A stretch of 60,525 nt of DNA from CAYNVS01 sp964400725 (GCA_964400725.1 CAYNVS010000018.1:1-60525); one strand, 5' to 3'. Counted from the stretch's first letter, positions 1 through 10,400 are shown. A program made the numbers and translations. Notes: generated from the letters alone by a model not told the origin.

Positions 1-903
1 CCGGAGGAACGGTTCGGCGAGGACAGACTGAGAATGCTGCGAGCGGTGAGGCTTGCGGCCAAGCTTTCGTTCAACATTGAGGAAAAAACCGCCGCGTCGA
101 TAAAAAAAATGGCGGCGCAAATATTGTTGGTTTCGCCGGAGCGGGTGCGGGACGAAATTTTAAAAATGATGGCGACTCCCAATCGCGCCGAGGCGATACT
201 TGCGATGCACGAACTCGATTTGCTTCGCCCTTACCTGCCGGAAGTCGAGAATCTGGCTAATATTCGGCAGTCGAAGGAATTTCACCCGGAGGGAGACGCG
301 CTTACGCATACGGCGCTCGCGCTGAAATACCTTCCCGAAAACGCCGCGCCGGAGCTTTGCATTGCGACGCTGCTGCACGACGTCGGCAAAGGGCGGACGC
401 TCTCTTACGACGAAGAAGGCGGAGCGCATTTCCCGGCGCACGAGTTCGTGGGCGAGAAAATGGCGACGAAAATTTGCAAACGCCTCAAGATGCCGTCGAA
501 AACGATTTCAATCGTCTCCTCTCTCGTGGCCGGACACATGGATTTTTACGGAATCGACAAGCGGCGGCCGGGCAAACTGAAGCAATTCTTGTCGCGAGGC
601 GACATAGAGCTGCTTCTCGAGCTTCACCGCGCGGACTCGCTCGCTTCCGACGGCGATTTGTCGGCGTACGAATTCTGCCGAAACAAATTAGCGGAAATGA
701 AGGAAAAACCTCAGACTCCGCCGCGCAAACTGGTTACCGGCGACGATTTGAAAGCTATGGGTTACAAGGAAGGACCGGCGTTTCGCGAGATACTAACGGC
801 CGTTGACGAAGCGGCTCTTGACGAAAAAATATTCGCCCGGCACGACGCGCTGGAATTCGTTAAGAGGCATTTCCCCAAGGAAATAACGGAGAAGCCTGAA
901 TAG
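1..903 (+). CDS. cca: CCA-adding enzyme / poly(A) polymerase family, C-terminal part (5' end outside window)
   Basis: The reading frame is open from base 1, so the gene starts upstream of the window and the nucleotidyltransferase head is missing. The first visible residues, PEERFGEDRLRMLRAVRLA, are the family's RNA-binding-neck signature (RFxEDxLRxLRAxRFA). An HD phosphohydrolase domain follows, with HTALALKYLP and LLHDVGKG near residues 104-131 and a later H-x-D. Family members add or repair the 3' CCA of tRNA; HD-containing versions also hydrolyse 2',3'-cyclic phosphates. Without the head, CCA-adding cannot be told from poly(A) polymerase, although the HD domain favours a tRNA enzyme. The gene ends in TAG and is followed by a GC-rich hairpin. 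Confidence 0.88.
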   Translation, partial: PEERFGEDRLRMLRAVRLAAKLSFNIEEKTAASIKKMAAQILLVSPERVRDEILKMMATPNRAEAILAMHELDLLRPYLPEVENLANIRQSKEFHPEGDALTHTALALKYLPENAAPELCIATLLHDVGKGRTLSYDEEGGAHFPAHEFVGEKMATKICKRLKMPSKTISIVSSLVAGHMDFYGIDKRRPGKLKQFLSRGDIELLLELHRADSLASDGDLSAYEFCRNKLAEMKEKPQTPPRKLVTGDDLKAMGYKEGPAFREILTAVDEAALDEKIFARHDALEFVKRHFPKEITEKPE

Positions 904-916
904 CGCAAAATTGCGA

Positions 917-935
917 CCGGCTCCCCGCGAGCCGG
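917..935 (+). other. GC hairpin after cca
   Basis: CCGGCTC pairs perfectly with GAGCCGG around a 5-nt loop, 13 nt after the cca stop codon. No U-tract follows, so it is not a canonical intrinsic terminator. It could stabilise the mRNA 3' end. Confidence 0.35.
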
Positions 936-1069
936 CGAGCTTGCGCGACGCGTCATACAATATCTTGCCAATCTTGCGGTAAAAGGTAATATAACCCGCG
1001 GCAAAACAACGTCGATGAAGCGGACTTTTGCGGCGGCGGCGGCATCAGCGAAAAAAATAATTTTTAGGC

Positions 1070-3700
1070 TTGGCGATTAATGAGATGAAAGTCAAAGTAA
1101 AAATATACAAAGGGTTCTTCGATTGGTTTTGGCTTTACGTCATCGGCTTTTTGCTCTCCCGCGTAAAATACAACTTGGCGGTTTTGAAGGCGCTGGACGA
1201 ACTGCTTAAAGACGGCGTCGTCGTTCATATCTTGCCGATGTACAGCTTCATCGACGCGCTCACGTTGCGCGCGTACTGCCGCCGCAATAAACTAAACGTC
1301 CCAAACGTCGTCGTCGCTAGCTTCTTCGTCCGCTTTTGGCATATCTTTAAAGCGGTATGGATGCGGCTAACTTTCAGGCGATTTTTTCCGCCTCCGGCAA
1401 AAATGCCCGACGCTTCGATTCCGGGCGGAAACTACGTAATATTTCTTAAGCGGCAGCCTTCGCTTTTTGAAGAAGGCGCGCCGTTGTTGGAGCAGGAGCA
1501 GCTCAAGCAGCTCGTAGCTATGCAGCGCAGGCAGGCCGTTCCTATTTACCTCGCTCCCCACGCGATATTCTGGGGGCGCAATCCGGAACGCGCAAGCCGC
1601 GGAACGCTCTACGATCTGATATTCGGCGACAACCTCTCGCCGGGACGCATTCAGAAACTCATAATTTTTTTCAGGCACATTTATCACGCTTTTGCGGTTA
1701 CGGGCGCGCCGATAAACTTAAAACAGAGACTAATATCCATGCCGTCGCTGGACGACGCGTCGGCGGCGGCGGCGGTCAGAGCGGAAATTTTCAAGTATTT
1801 TGCGGACGAGCGCGCGGCTACGGCAGGGCCGCTTTACCGCCCAAGGGCGTATGTTCTGGAGTCAATACTCAACACCAAGGAAGTAAGCGAAGTCGTTCAG
1901 CAACGCGCCACGCTTGAAAACAGGCCGGTTTCAGCTCTGCGCGAAGAGGCGGCGCAGATACTCGAAACGATGGCCGCCGATATGACCGCAGAGTACATAT
2001 CGTTTCTCGACAAAACGCTGCGATGGGGTTTCGGCAAAGTTTTTTCGGACATACGCGCCGACGCCTCGGAAATGGAAAGGTTGAAGGAACTGCGCAAGGA
2101 AGGGCCGGTCGTCTTTATTCCCAGCCACAAATCGCACGTCGATTATTTAATGTTAAGCTGGGTGCTTTACCAATATAACATGCACGCGCCGCTCATTATT
2201 TCCGGCGACAATTTAAATTTCTGGCCGGTCGGACGAATTTTTCGCAAGTCGGGCGCGATATTCATTCGGCGGTCTTTCAAAGGAGACTGGTTCTATTCGA
2301 CGATACTTAAAGCGTACCTTAAAAAAATGTTCTGGGAAGGATACTCGCTGGAGTTCTTCATCGAGGGATCGCGCAGCCGCACCGGCAAATTGCTGCAGCC
2401 TAAGCTCGGCATTCTCTCGATGTGCGCCGACGCTTTCATAGAAGCGCCGGAATTGAACGTGAAAATCATTCCGATTTCATTTTCTTACGAGCAGTTGATT
2501 GAAGAAAAATCGTACGAGCGCGAATTGTCGGGCGGAGAAAAGCAAAAAGAAGGGATAAAATCGCTTTTAGGCATACAAAAAGTGCTGCAAAAACGGTACG
2601 GCGCGGTTTACATGCGCGTCGCGCAGCCGCTTTCGCTGGCCGAATTCGCTAAAAAAGAAGGTTTTGCGATCGAATCTCTAGACGAAAAAGAGAAACGCAG
2701 GATAATAAAGAAATTCGCCTTTCAAATCGTCGCCTCAATCAACGCCGTCGCCACGGCGACCCCGCCTTCGGTTTTGGCGCTTGCGGTTCTATCGTGCAGG
2801 GCGCGAGGAATAACGCAAAAAGCGCTGGAAGCGCGCGCGGAAGACTTGCTAAGGCATTTAAGCGCGATGAACGTCAACATGTCGCCGGCCTTCTTTGATG
2901 CGGGGTTCAACTTCGCCGCCTATTTGCGCCTTTTGGAAAAAGAGCGTCTGATTAAAAGCGAGCTTTTCGACGACGAGCGGATTTACCGCGTCGAGGAAGA
3001 CGGCAGGATGCGCTTGTCGTTTTACGCAAACAACATCGTTCACTTTTTCCTGCCTATGGCCGTAGGAGCCACCGCGATGCTCTCGCTAAAAACAGACCGC
3101 GCCAACGAAGGAGTTCTAAAAATCCGCGGAAAGGAGCTTTCGCGCCTGCTGCGCTTCGAGTTCACCTTCGATCCTGATAAGTCCTACGAAGAAGTTTACG
3201 CGCGGACTTTGGATTTTTTCGAGTCGCAAGGAGCCCTTAACCGGGATGGAGGTTTTGTGGAACTGCCCGCCGGCGGAGAAGAAAAGCTGCGGCTTTTCGG
3301 CGGAATGCTTTCGGCTCTGATTGAAAGCTACTGGGTTTGCGCCAGAACTCTTCCCGCGTTGCTGTCGGGCGCGGCGTCGAAAAAAGAGTTCGTTTCGCTT
3401 TGCATGAAGCAGGCTAAGAAGAGCTATCTTTTAGGCGAAATATTCTCGTCCGACGCGATGAACAAAGTGAACATCGCCAACGCCGTTGAATATTTCCTCA
3501 ATCGAGGAGTTTTAACCCGCGAGCTGTTATACGAGAACACGCGCGTGCGGCAGATTGAAGAAACGATAGTCTTCAATTACAAGCAGCGCTTAAAGGTGGA
3601 GAAAAAGTCGGTGGAACGGCTCGCGCTTTCGGACGATTATGCGGGCGAAGAGAAACTTAACGTTTTGGCGGGCGAAATAAAGCGCTATTTCATAGATTGA
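1070..3700 (+). CDS. plsB: Glycerol-3-phosphate 1-O-acyltransferase PlsB
   Basis: It transfers a fatty acyl group to sn-1 of glycerol-3-phosphate, the first step of phospholipid synthesis, at the inner membrane. The acyltransferase core is clear: SHKSHVDYLML (HX4D catalytic block) near residue 350, SGAIFIRRSF, and FFIEGSRSRTGK, followed by the PIS(F) block. The 876-aa length fits PlsB (E. coli about 807 aa) and not the short PlsY/PlsC types. The start is uncertain: TTG at 1070 has a weak AGG upstream, and ATG at 1085 (five codons in) has no good ribosome-binding site. It converges on the peptidase gene, with 1 nt between the two stop codons. Confidence 0.92.
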   Translation: MAINEMKVKVKIYKGFFDWFWLYVIGFLLSRVKYNLAVLKALDELLKDGVVVHILPMYSFIDALTLRAYCRRNKLNVPNVVVASFFVRFWHIFKAVWMRLTFRRFFPPPAKMPDASIPGGNYVIFLKRQPSLFEEGAPLLEQEQLKQLVAMQRRQAVPIYLAPHAIFWGRNPERASRGTLYDLIFGDNLSPGRIQKLIIFFRHIYHAFAVTGAPINLKQRLISMPSLDDASAAAAVRAEIFKYFADERAATAGPLYRPRAYVLESILNTKEVSEVVQQRATLENRPVSALREEAAQILETMAADMTAEYISFLDKTLRWGFGKVFSDIRADASEMERLKELRKEGPVVFIPSHKSHVDYLMLSWVLYQYNMHAPLIISGDNLNFWPVGRIFRKSGAIFIRRSFKGDWFYSTILKAYLKKMFWEGYSLEFFIEGSRSRTGKLLQPKLGILSMCADAFIEAPELNVKIIPISFSYEQLIEEKSYERELSGGEKQKEGIKSLLGIQKVLQKRYGAVYMRVAQPLSLAEFAKKEGFAIESLDEKEKRRIIKKFAFQIVASINAVATATPPSVLALAVLSCRARGITQKALEARAEDLLRHLSAMNVNMSPAFFDAGFNFAAYLRLLEKERLIKSELFDDERIYRVEEDGRMRLSFYANNIVHFFLPMAVGATAMLSLKTDRANEGVLKIRGKELSRLLRFEFTFDPDKSYEEVYARTLDFFESQGALNRDGGFVELPAGGEEKLRLFGGMLSALIESYWVCARTLPALLSGAASKKEFVSLCMKQAKKSYLLGEIFSSDAMNKVNIANAVEYFLNRGVLTRELLYENTRVRQIEETIVFNYKQRLKVEKKSVERLALSDDYAGEEKLNVLAGEIKRYFID

Positions 3701-3701
3701 T

Positions 3702-4868
3702 TTAATGTATTGTAATTCCGCGTTTGGGGCGTTTCGGCCCTTCGTTTTCGTCGCCGCCGTCGTCGTAAAAATTGTCGTCGTATTGGTCTGGAACCGGATT
3801 CCACGAAGAATCAGGCATAATATCGTATTGCAAATCGTCGTCGTAAATATGAAATTCGCGGTTCCGCCTCCTCCAGCCGATTCTTTCCTTCTTTTCTTTG
3901 CGCTTTTCCGCCCAAGTGCGTTCCGGCGGAGTTTCGGGCAGTTCCTCTCCGTAAATCTCGGCTTCCTCAGCCGCCATCTGCGCCATTTTTTTGCGCTTTT
4001 TGCTTATAATCCGGGCGTATCCTACGACGAACAAAGCCGAAATAAGGAACCACAGCAGCGAGCCTCCCGACAAGAAAGGAATCCAAGAGTATTTGAGCCT
4101 GAGCGTTTCGAGCCATTGTTTCTCAAGCTCTCTTACGCTCGTTCCCGAAGCTTCACGAAGGCTTTCGTAAAAAGGTTTCCCCGCGCCGAGCGATTTTATG
4201 AACTCGTGAAATTTGTCCTCGCCGAGCCGCTTGTAAATCCATGAGGCGAAATTACGGCTTTGCGTGTAAGCCAAGCTCGTTTGGGAGTGTCCGGAAGGAA
4301 AATAATCTTCAAGCTCGCTCATCGAATAAAGCGTTCCGCCCACCGCAGCGGTCATCAGGCGTTGATACTCGTCCAAACTCCACTCGTCAGCCTGAAACAT
4401 AGCTATTCCTTCGATAAACCACTTGGGCATATCGTTGAAATTGGTAACCCGGCCGAATACAATGTGCGAAAGCTCGTGTTTGAAAGTTTTATACAAATCG
4501 GGCAGGCCGGTTTGCGCGGACGCGTAAAACTTTAAAATAATCGTATTATGATCCGGCCAAGCGATTCCGACGACGTAATCGGACAAGGAGACGGGTTTGG
4601 GTTGGAGCGAGTCGAACTCCTCTTTATTGTTGGCGAAATAAACCTTCGTTTTCCCTTCAAAATCGCTTCCGAGCTCGGAAACGTAAAGGCTTCTTATCTT
4701 CTCCGCCTCGTTAAAAATGCGGTTTACGAATATATTGCGCCCGTGAGAATAGAACTCGAAATGTTCCGTTTCAAATTTAACCTCGAACTGGCCGCCGTCA
4801 GCTATTGCGGGATTTGCGAAGGCGAGCGCAATCCCCAGAAAAAGAAGCGTTAATACGGCGTTTTTCAT
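3702..4868 (-). CDS. Membrane-anchored zinc peptidase, MA-like (HExxH)
   Basis: The 388-aa protein starts at ATG 4868, chosen because it begins a clean signal peptide (MKNAVLTLLFLGIALAFANPA). The predicted extracytoplasmic domain has HELSH at residues 131-135 and a downstream Glu in WFIEGIAMF near 153, the gluzincin pattern of peptidase-MA-like proteins. One transmembrane helix near residues 270-297 is followed by a charged cytoplasmic tail rich in Lys/Arg, then Asp/Asn/Tyr. The substrate is unknown. It lies 42 nt downstream of terC on the same strand, so co-transcription is likely. Confidence 0.75.
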   Translation of the reverse strand: MKNAVLTLLFLGIALAFANPAIADGGQFEVKFETEHFEFYSHGRNIFVNRIFNEAEKIRSLYVSELGSDFEGKTKVYFANNKEEFDSLQPKPVSLSDYVVGIAWPDHNTIILKFYASAQTGLPDLYKTFKHELSHIVFGRVTNFNDMPKWFIEGIAMFQADEWSLDEYQRLMTAAVGGTLYSMSELEDYFPSGHSQTSLAYTQSRNFASWIYKRLGEDKFHEFIKSLGAGKPFYESLREASGTSVRELEKQWLETLRLKYSWIPFLSGGSLLWFLISALFVVGYARIISKKRKKMAQMAAEEAEIYGEELPETPPERTWAEKRKEKKERIGWRRRNREFHIYDDDLQYDIMPDSSWNPVPDQYDDNFYDDGGDENEGPKRPKRGITIH

Positions 4869-4910
4869 GTTAAAAATAGTAAGTCCGCCGAACGCTTCCG
4901 TCAATAGAGG

Positions 4911-5831
4911 CTATTCTTTGCCGGGTTTAGGCGGGAATAACAACGATAAAAAGATAGATCCCGCAAGCGTTCCTCCGACGGCTCCCAACGCGACGAAAAT
5001 GGGTATTTCAACGTGATGGGAAATAATCATTTTAACGCCGATGAAAGCCAAGACTATCGCAAGCCCGTAATGCAGGTACGCGAACAATCCCATAACGCGC
5101 GCCAGCGCAAAGTAAAGCGAGCGAAGCCCTAATATCGCGAAAATATTGGAAGAATAAACGATGAACGGATCGCTGGTTATAGCGAGAACCGCCGGAATGG
5201 AATCGAGCGCGAAGACCAAATCTGACGCTTCCACGACCGCCAAAGCTAAAAAGAGAGGCGTAGCGAAAATCTTTCCGGACGTTTTAACAAAGAAATGCCC
5301 TTTTTCATTTTCGGCGGTATTATCGACCCGCTTGGACAAAAGACGGGTAACGAAATTTTTTTCTGGGTTGAACTCGGCCTCCTTTCCGAACGCCATTTTA
5401 ACTGCGGTGTAAATAAGAAAGGCGCCGAATACGTAAATAATCCAATCGAATTTGTGTATCAAAACCACGCCTACGGTAATAAAAACGCCGCGCATTACCA
5501 CCGCGCCGATTATTCCCCAAAACAATACTCTATGCTGGAACTTTGGCGGCACCTTAAAAAATTTAAAAATTATTATGAAGACGAAAAGGTTATCGACGGA
5601 GAGAGATTCTTCTACTAAATACGCGGTGAAAAAGAGAGCGGCGTCCGAACCGCCGCGCCAGAAATAAACTATTACGTTGAAAATAAGAGCGAGAGAAATC
5701 CAAAGGGAACTGGTAAGCAGAGCTTCCTTCAGCTTTACCTCGTGCGCCTTGCGGTTGAGAAGAAACAAATCAACGAAAAGAGCGCCAATTACGAATATGG
5801 AGAAGACAATCCATTGTAAATATGCCGGCAT
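4911..5831 (-). CDS. TerC/Alx family integral membrane protein
   Basis: The 306-aa polytopic protein has about eight hydrophobic helices. It carries the family signatures EESLSVDNLFVFIIIF and VEASDLVFALDSIPAVLAI, whose acidic residues sit inside membrane segments. TerC/Alx relatives are linked to manganese export, metalation of exported enzymes and tellurite resistance; which applies here cannot be read from sequence. An AAGGTG ribosome-binding site lies 4-9 nt before the ATG. There is no room for a long yybP-ykoY riboswitch: an intrinsic terminator of the upstream gene sits just before the ribosome-binding site. Confidence 0.9.
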   Translation of the reverse strand: MPAYLQWIVFSIFVIGALFVDLFLLNRKAHEVKLKEALLTSSLWISLALIFNVIVYFWRGGSDAALFFTAYLVEESLSVDNLFVFIIIFKFFKVPPKFQHRVLFWGIIGAVVMRGVFITVGVVLIHKFDWIIYVFGAFLIYTAVKMAFGKEAEFNPEKNFVTRLLSKRVDNTAENEKGHFFVKTSGKIFATPLFLALAVVEASDLVFALDSIPAVLAITSDPFIVYSSNIFAILGLRSLYFALARVMGLFAYLHYGLAIVLAFIGVKMIISHHVEIPIFVALGAVGGTLAGSIFLSLLFPPKPGKE

Positions 5832-5845
5832 TTTACACCTTAATT

Positions 5846-5878
5846 TAAAAAAAGGGGCGCGCGGTAAACCGCCGCCCC
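5846..5878 (-). terminator. Intrinsic terminator between lipoprotein gene and terC
   Basis: Read on the minus strand, GGGGCG...CGCGCCCC forms a strong GC stem followed by seven or more U. The U-tract ends only a few nt before the terC ribosome-binding site. No promoter is visible between the two, so terC may depend on read-through. Confidence 0.8.
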
Positions 5879-5913
5879 GAATTCTTTTCTACTTTCGCTT
5901 CGTAGAGACCGAG

Positions 5914-7014
5914 TTATTGCACCGGCACCCTTTGCAGCGATTCGTAAGTAAAGAAGAACAGCCATCCCTTGGAGCCGTCAGTCATGGTTACTTCGGAAAC
6001 CATGTTGCCCGCGTTCATAGAGGCTTCGATTAAAGAGTCGAGGTTCATGCCGCCGTATGCGATTTGCTTTGCGTCTTCGCGGGGCAGCGCGCCGGTTATT
6101 ACGCCGTTGGTTATGCTCTTAAGGTCGGCGGCGTATTCGCCGTAAATGGTAGCTTCCTTGAGGTTGAACGTGAACTGCTGCATCGGAACGCTGATGTCGG
6201 TCTTTTCGCTGGTGAATTTGTAAACGCTGCCTGTTCCGTTCTGCTCGACGGCGAAATCCTGCAGTTGGTTAAGCCTGTAAATTCCGTCGGTCGGCTTTTG
6301 CGCCTGACAGAAGACCGCCTGGTACGGGTAGGTCGTCAATTCCAGGGTGGTCGGCGCGAAGATGAAGTTAATCTGTCCGTTGGCGATTTGCTGCGGTATG
6401 TTTTGGTTCAATAAGCCGTTGATGTCAACCGGCCCGATAGGCGAGGCCATTATGATTTGCGGCTGGAACCATACGAAGCCGGTAAAGCGGAACCCTTCGG
6501 CTGCTACTTCCAAATCGGGCTGCTCGTATTCCTTAGGCTCTTCTACGTCTCCGTCGCGTTGGCAGGGAGTCCCTTCGCATTTGTAGTTTACGCATTTCTG
6601 GCAGGGAAGGCATTGATCGTCGCCAATGCAGCTGTTTTGCAGCGGTTTGCAAACGCCGTTGTCGCAGAATTGAGTGTTCGCGTCGCACGGAGGAACGCAC
6701 GTAATTATTTCCGGCTCCTGTTCGATTTCGGGTTCCGGGTCCGCTTCCGGCTCAGGCTCCGCGGTTTCGTCTTCGGGAAGAGTTTCGATTATTTCCGCGG
6801 CGTCGTCCTCTATTATCTGCTCGGCTTCTTCCTGCGGAATTTCGTCTTCCGTAGGCGCTTCCTCTTCAACGGCGACTTCGTTTTCGTCCTCGACGCCCTC
6901 AATCGTCTCTTCGTCGCCTTCCTTGTTGCTTATAGTCGAGCTTGAAGAGCTGCATCCGCCGAAAATAAACGCCAGCGCAAGCGCCGCAATGGCAAACGTA
7001 TATACAGTTTTCAT
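5914..7014 (-). CDS. Acidic, Cys-rich lipoprotein of unknown function
   Basis: The 366-aa protein begins with a lipoprotein signal peptide (FIFGGC, lipidated Cys21). A long Glu/Asp/Pro-rich linker covers residues 30-105. A short Cys-rich segment (about 105-157) contains CDANTQFCDNGVCK and CLPCQKC. A globular domain of about 200 residues follows, rich in beta-type and amide residues, which I do not recognise. It lies 12 nt after the 78-aa membrane gene and is probably co-transcribed with it. It is likely an outer-membrane or surface lipoprotein; the function is unknown. Confidence 0.75.
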   Translation of the reverse strand: MKTVYTFAIAALALAFIFGGCSSSSSTISNKEGDEETIEGVEDENEVAVEEEAPTEDEIPQEEAEQIIEDDAAEIIETLPEDETAEPEPEADPEPEIEQEPEIITCVPPCDANTQFCDNGVCKPLQNSCIGDDQCLPCQKCVNYKCEGTPCQRDGDVEEPKEYEQPDLEVAAEGFRFTGFVWFQPQIIMASPIGPVDINGLLNQNIPQQIANGQINFIFAPTTLELTTYPYQAVFCQAQKPTDGIYRLNQLQDFAVEQNGTGSVYKFTSEKTDISVPMQQFTFNLKEATIYGEYAADLKSITNGVITGALPREDAKQIAYGGMNLDSLIEASMNAGNMVSEVTMTDGSKGWLFFFTYESLQRVPVQ

Positions 7015-7026
7015 TTATTCCTCGCT

Positions 7027-7263
7027 TTATCGGGCAGTGGAAATTACTATTTCAACAATTATGCCAATTATGCCCGCCGCGTAAAGGACGTACGCCAGCG
7101 GATCTATTTTAATTCTCGACAAAAAATCGGCCGCAATTTTTTTGCTTTCCTCGTCCGATGACGGATCTTCCCAGACCGACTTAGCCAGCGCTGCAGTCTG
7201 TTTGGCGTCTCCTTCTTCGAAAAAGAGCCTTTCCAGTTTCATTTTAAACTCTAGCGCGTCCAT
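7027..7263 (-). CDS. Small single-pass membrane protein (78 aa)
   Basis: The protein has a charged N-terminal half and one C-terminal hydrophobic helix (about residues 56-75), ending STAR. A GGAG ribosome-binding site precedes the ATG, and a sigma70-type promoter lies upstream. The close spacing to the lipoprotein gene (12 nt) suggests a two-gene transcript. No family is recognised. The N-terminal EEG...AKSVWEDPSSDEESKK segment could be a helical cytoplasmic domain with a tail anchor. Confidence 0.6.
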   Translation of the reverse strand: MDALEFKMKLERLFFEEGDAKQTAALAKSVWEDPSSDEESKKIAADFLSRIKIDPLAYVLYAAGIIGIIVEIVISTAR

Positions 7264-7299
7264 TGCGTCTCCATTTAAATTACGTTCAATAACATCGTT

Positions 7300-7329
7300 A
7301 TTTTAGTCGTAAATAAAACGTTTAGTCAA
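7300..7329 (-). promoter_or_regulatory. Sigma70-type promoter for the small membrane protein / lipoprotein pair
   Basis: On the minus strand TTGACT (7329-7324) is followed after 18 nt by TAAAAT (7305-7300). The predicted start lies about 30 nt before the ATG at 7263. An inverted repeat GGCGG-N6-CCGCC at 7330-7345 abuts the -35 and could bind a regulator. Confidence 0.55.
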
Positions 7330-7416
7330 GGCGGATTTTACCGCCGTATATTTTTATTTGACGCGCCGAGCTCTCTTTTGCTAAAGAAATTTGGCATTTT
7401 GTTTACCGGAGGTTAT

Positions 7417-10400
7417 ATGAATAACTTCAATTATAATGCAAACGCCGACAATGAAACGCGTCGTTTGTTCATCGGAATCGACGTGGGAAGCGTCAGCGTT
7501 AAGGCGGTTGCGACGGACGAGTATGGAAAGGTTTATTTTGAAAAATACGTTCGTTCGGAAGGAGATTCCTACGGCGCGGTTTTGCGCGTATTGACAGAGT
7601 TTTGCGAGCGTCTGCCTAACGCGCGGGTCGCGGGCGCCGCGGCGACTGGATCGGGCAAGGAACTCGTCTCAAAGGCTTTAGGCGCGGCCGGTCTGAACGA
7701 AATCGCGGCTCACGCAATAGCAGCATGGACTATAGAGCCGAGGGTAAATTCCGTCATAGAAATCGGCGGTCAGGATTCCAAATATATAGTTATCGGACGC
7801 GGCGCGGACGGGCGCCCGTACGCCGCCAAACACGCCTTCAACGAGCTTTGCGCGGCGGGCGTCGGCGCGTTTCTCGATCAGCAGGCGGCGCGGCTTGGAA
7901 TGACGATAGAAGATTTTTCGCGCGCGGCGGCCTCTTCCGTCAACCCCTCACGCATTGCGGGCAGGTGCGCCGTTTTTGCAAAGTCCGACATGATACACCT
8001 TCAACAGCAGGCCGCCTCGCAGGCCGACATCGCCGCGGGACTTTGTTTCGCGCTCGCCCGCGGCTATTTGGCGACGCTGTGCCGGGGCGTTCCGCCCAAG
8101 CCTCCTATAGTCTTTCAAGGCGGCGTGGCGCGCAACGACGGAGCCGCAAGAGCGTTTAGGGAAATTTTGTCGCTTGCGCCGGACGAATTGATACGACCGG
8201 CGCGCTGCGATACGGCCGGCGCGCTGGGAGCGGCCGCATACGCGGTTAAAACGCCGTTTAACGAGGAAAAATCGCCGTCCGAATTGTTAGATTCGGCGCG
8301 GGCGTTTAAAGTAGAGCCTGAAAAAAGCTCGTCGCTTCCGAGGCTTAAAAGGCGGAAGGAAGAGCTCCCCGGCGAAAAAAAACCGGCGGCCAAGGCCGGC
8401 GCAAAGCTGTTTCTCGGCGTTGACGTCGGCTCATCCACAGTTAAGGCGGCGGCCGCGGACGAAGAAGGCGGACTTGCGGCGTCGGTTTACGCGCCGTCGC
8501 TTGGGCGTCCGCTGGACGCGCTCAAGGTAGCGATGCTAAATCTTAGGGCAAAGCTGCCGCAGGGGACGCGATTCGAGGCCGTTGCGACGACGGGCTCAGG
8601 GCGTCATTTGGCGAAAGAGGCTTTGCAGGCGCTCTGCGCGATAGACGAAATAACGGCGCAGGCGGCGTCGGCCAGAAGATACGCCCCCGCGGCGCGGATG
8701 GTATTCGAGATAGGCGGTCAGGACTCGAAGTTCATCTCCTTCGACGACGGCGAGACGACGAACTTTATAATGAACAGGGCTTGCGCGGCTGGAACGGGCT
8801 CGTTCCTTGAAGAGCAGGCCGGACGGCTGGGCGTAGCCATAAACGATAGTTTCTCCGAAGCGGCGTTCGCGGCGGAAAGCGCGGTCGAACTTGGAAGCCG
8901 ATGCGCCGTTTTTATGGACTCCGACCTTGTAAGCCGCGTACAGCGCGGAGCCGGAAAGAACGAGTTGTGCGCGGGGCTGGCGTACGCGGCGGCGCGCAAC
9001 TATCTTGAGAAAGTCGTCGGTTCGGCGAAAATTGAAGGAGAAATCGTTTTCCAAGGCGGCGTGGCGAAGAACGAAGCGGCGCGGGCCGCGTTGGAAGCGC
9101 TGACCGGGAAAGAAATCGCAACGCATCCGTTTCCCGAAATATCCGGCGCGCTCGGAGCCGCGCTCATCGCCGCTTCGCGCTCGAAATCGGAAGTCGCAAG
9201 AAAGCCGGTTTCCTTCGACGACCTCGATTACGAAGCGGAAACTTCCTCGTTCGTCTGCCGCTTGTGCGAGAACCTATGCGAGATAGGCTCGGCGCGTTTT
9301 GCCGACGGACGCAAAGCGTTTTTTGGAAGCGTCTGCGGACGGTTTGAGCGCGGAATCGGCGAGCCGATAAAAGCCGACGACCTCTTCGAACTGCGCGAGC
9401 GGCTGTTGAACGCGCAATATCCGTCCGCGCGGGCTTCCGCCGACAGAGGAGAAGTTTTCTTCCCTTACGCTCTTAGTATGCGCGAGCATTTGCCGTTTTG
9501 GAGCGCGTTTTTCCGTTCCGCCGGCTTCAAGATAGAGCTTACGCGCCCCACCGACCGCGCGGTTGCGGAACTCGGCGTTTCGACCGTTCCCGCCGAATTC
9601 TGCCATCCGGTAAAAATATTATTCGGGCACGTCCGCTCTCTCGCGCTTAAAGGCGCAAAAAACATTTTCATTCCGCATCCTCGTCTGCTGGAAGTTCCCG
9701 GCGAGCGCGAGCTTCGTTACGCGTGCCCTTACACGCAGGCGGCTCCTTACGTCGCGGCAGGAACCGGCGCGTCCGTTTTAACGCTCGAATACCCGGTTAA
9801 AGGCGAAGAGGAGAGCTGGGCGCAGACCGCGGCGCAAAAGCTTGGCGCGCCGATCGAAGAAATAAAAGCGGCTATGCTGGCCGGTTTAAACGCTCAGCGC
9901 GCGTTTTTCGCCGCGTGCGAAACGGAGGGACGAAAGGCGCTTGCCGCGTTGAAAAAAAGCGGGAAGACGGGCGCGGTCCTGCTTGGCAGGCCGTACAACG
10001 CCGCCGACCGCCACGTCAACTGCCAGCTTGCGAGACGCCTTTCGGCGCTGGGAATCGAGCCGGTTCCGTTCGAGTTTCTGCCGCTTGCGGAAGAGAAACT
10101 GCCCGACTTCTGGGGGCGCGTGCGATGGAGCTACGGCCGCAGGCTGCTTAAGGCCGCAAGACTAGTCAAGCGAAGCGAAAATCTGGCGGCGGTAATAGTT
10201 ACCAACTACGGCTGCGGGCCGGACGCATTCATAACTCAATATTTGGAGCGGGAGCTTGCCGGAGCGCCGCGCATAACCGTGGAGTTCGACGATCATCAAG
10301 CCGCCGCAGGGCTCGTTACGCGGCTGGAAGCCTTCGCGCAGACGCTCAAGTCTAAAAAGTTCGACAGACGCGAAACCGTTTTCGGAACGCCGCCGGGACG

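Noticed and set aside
3755..3850. Repeated CGTCGTCGT runs near 3.8 kb
   Set aside because: They encode the Asp-rich cytoplasmic tail of the peptidase (GAC/GAT codons on the minus strand), so they are coding low complexity and not a DNA repeat element.
5832..5913. Manganese riboswitch (yybP-ykoY) before terC
   Set aside because: The space is only about 80 nt and is filled by an ordinary terminator; no riboswitch core is seen.
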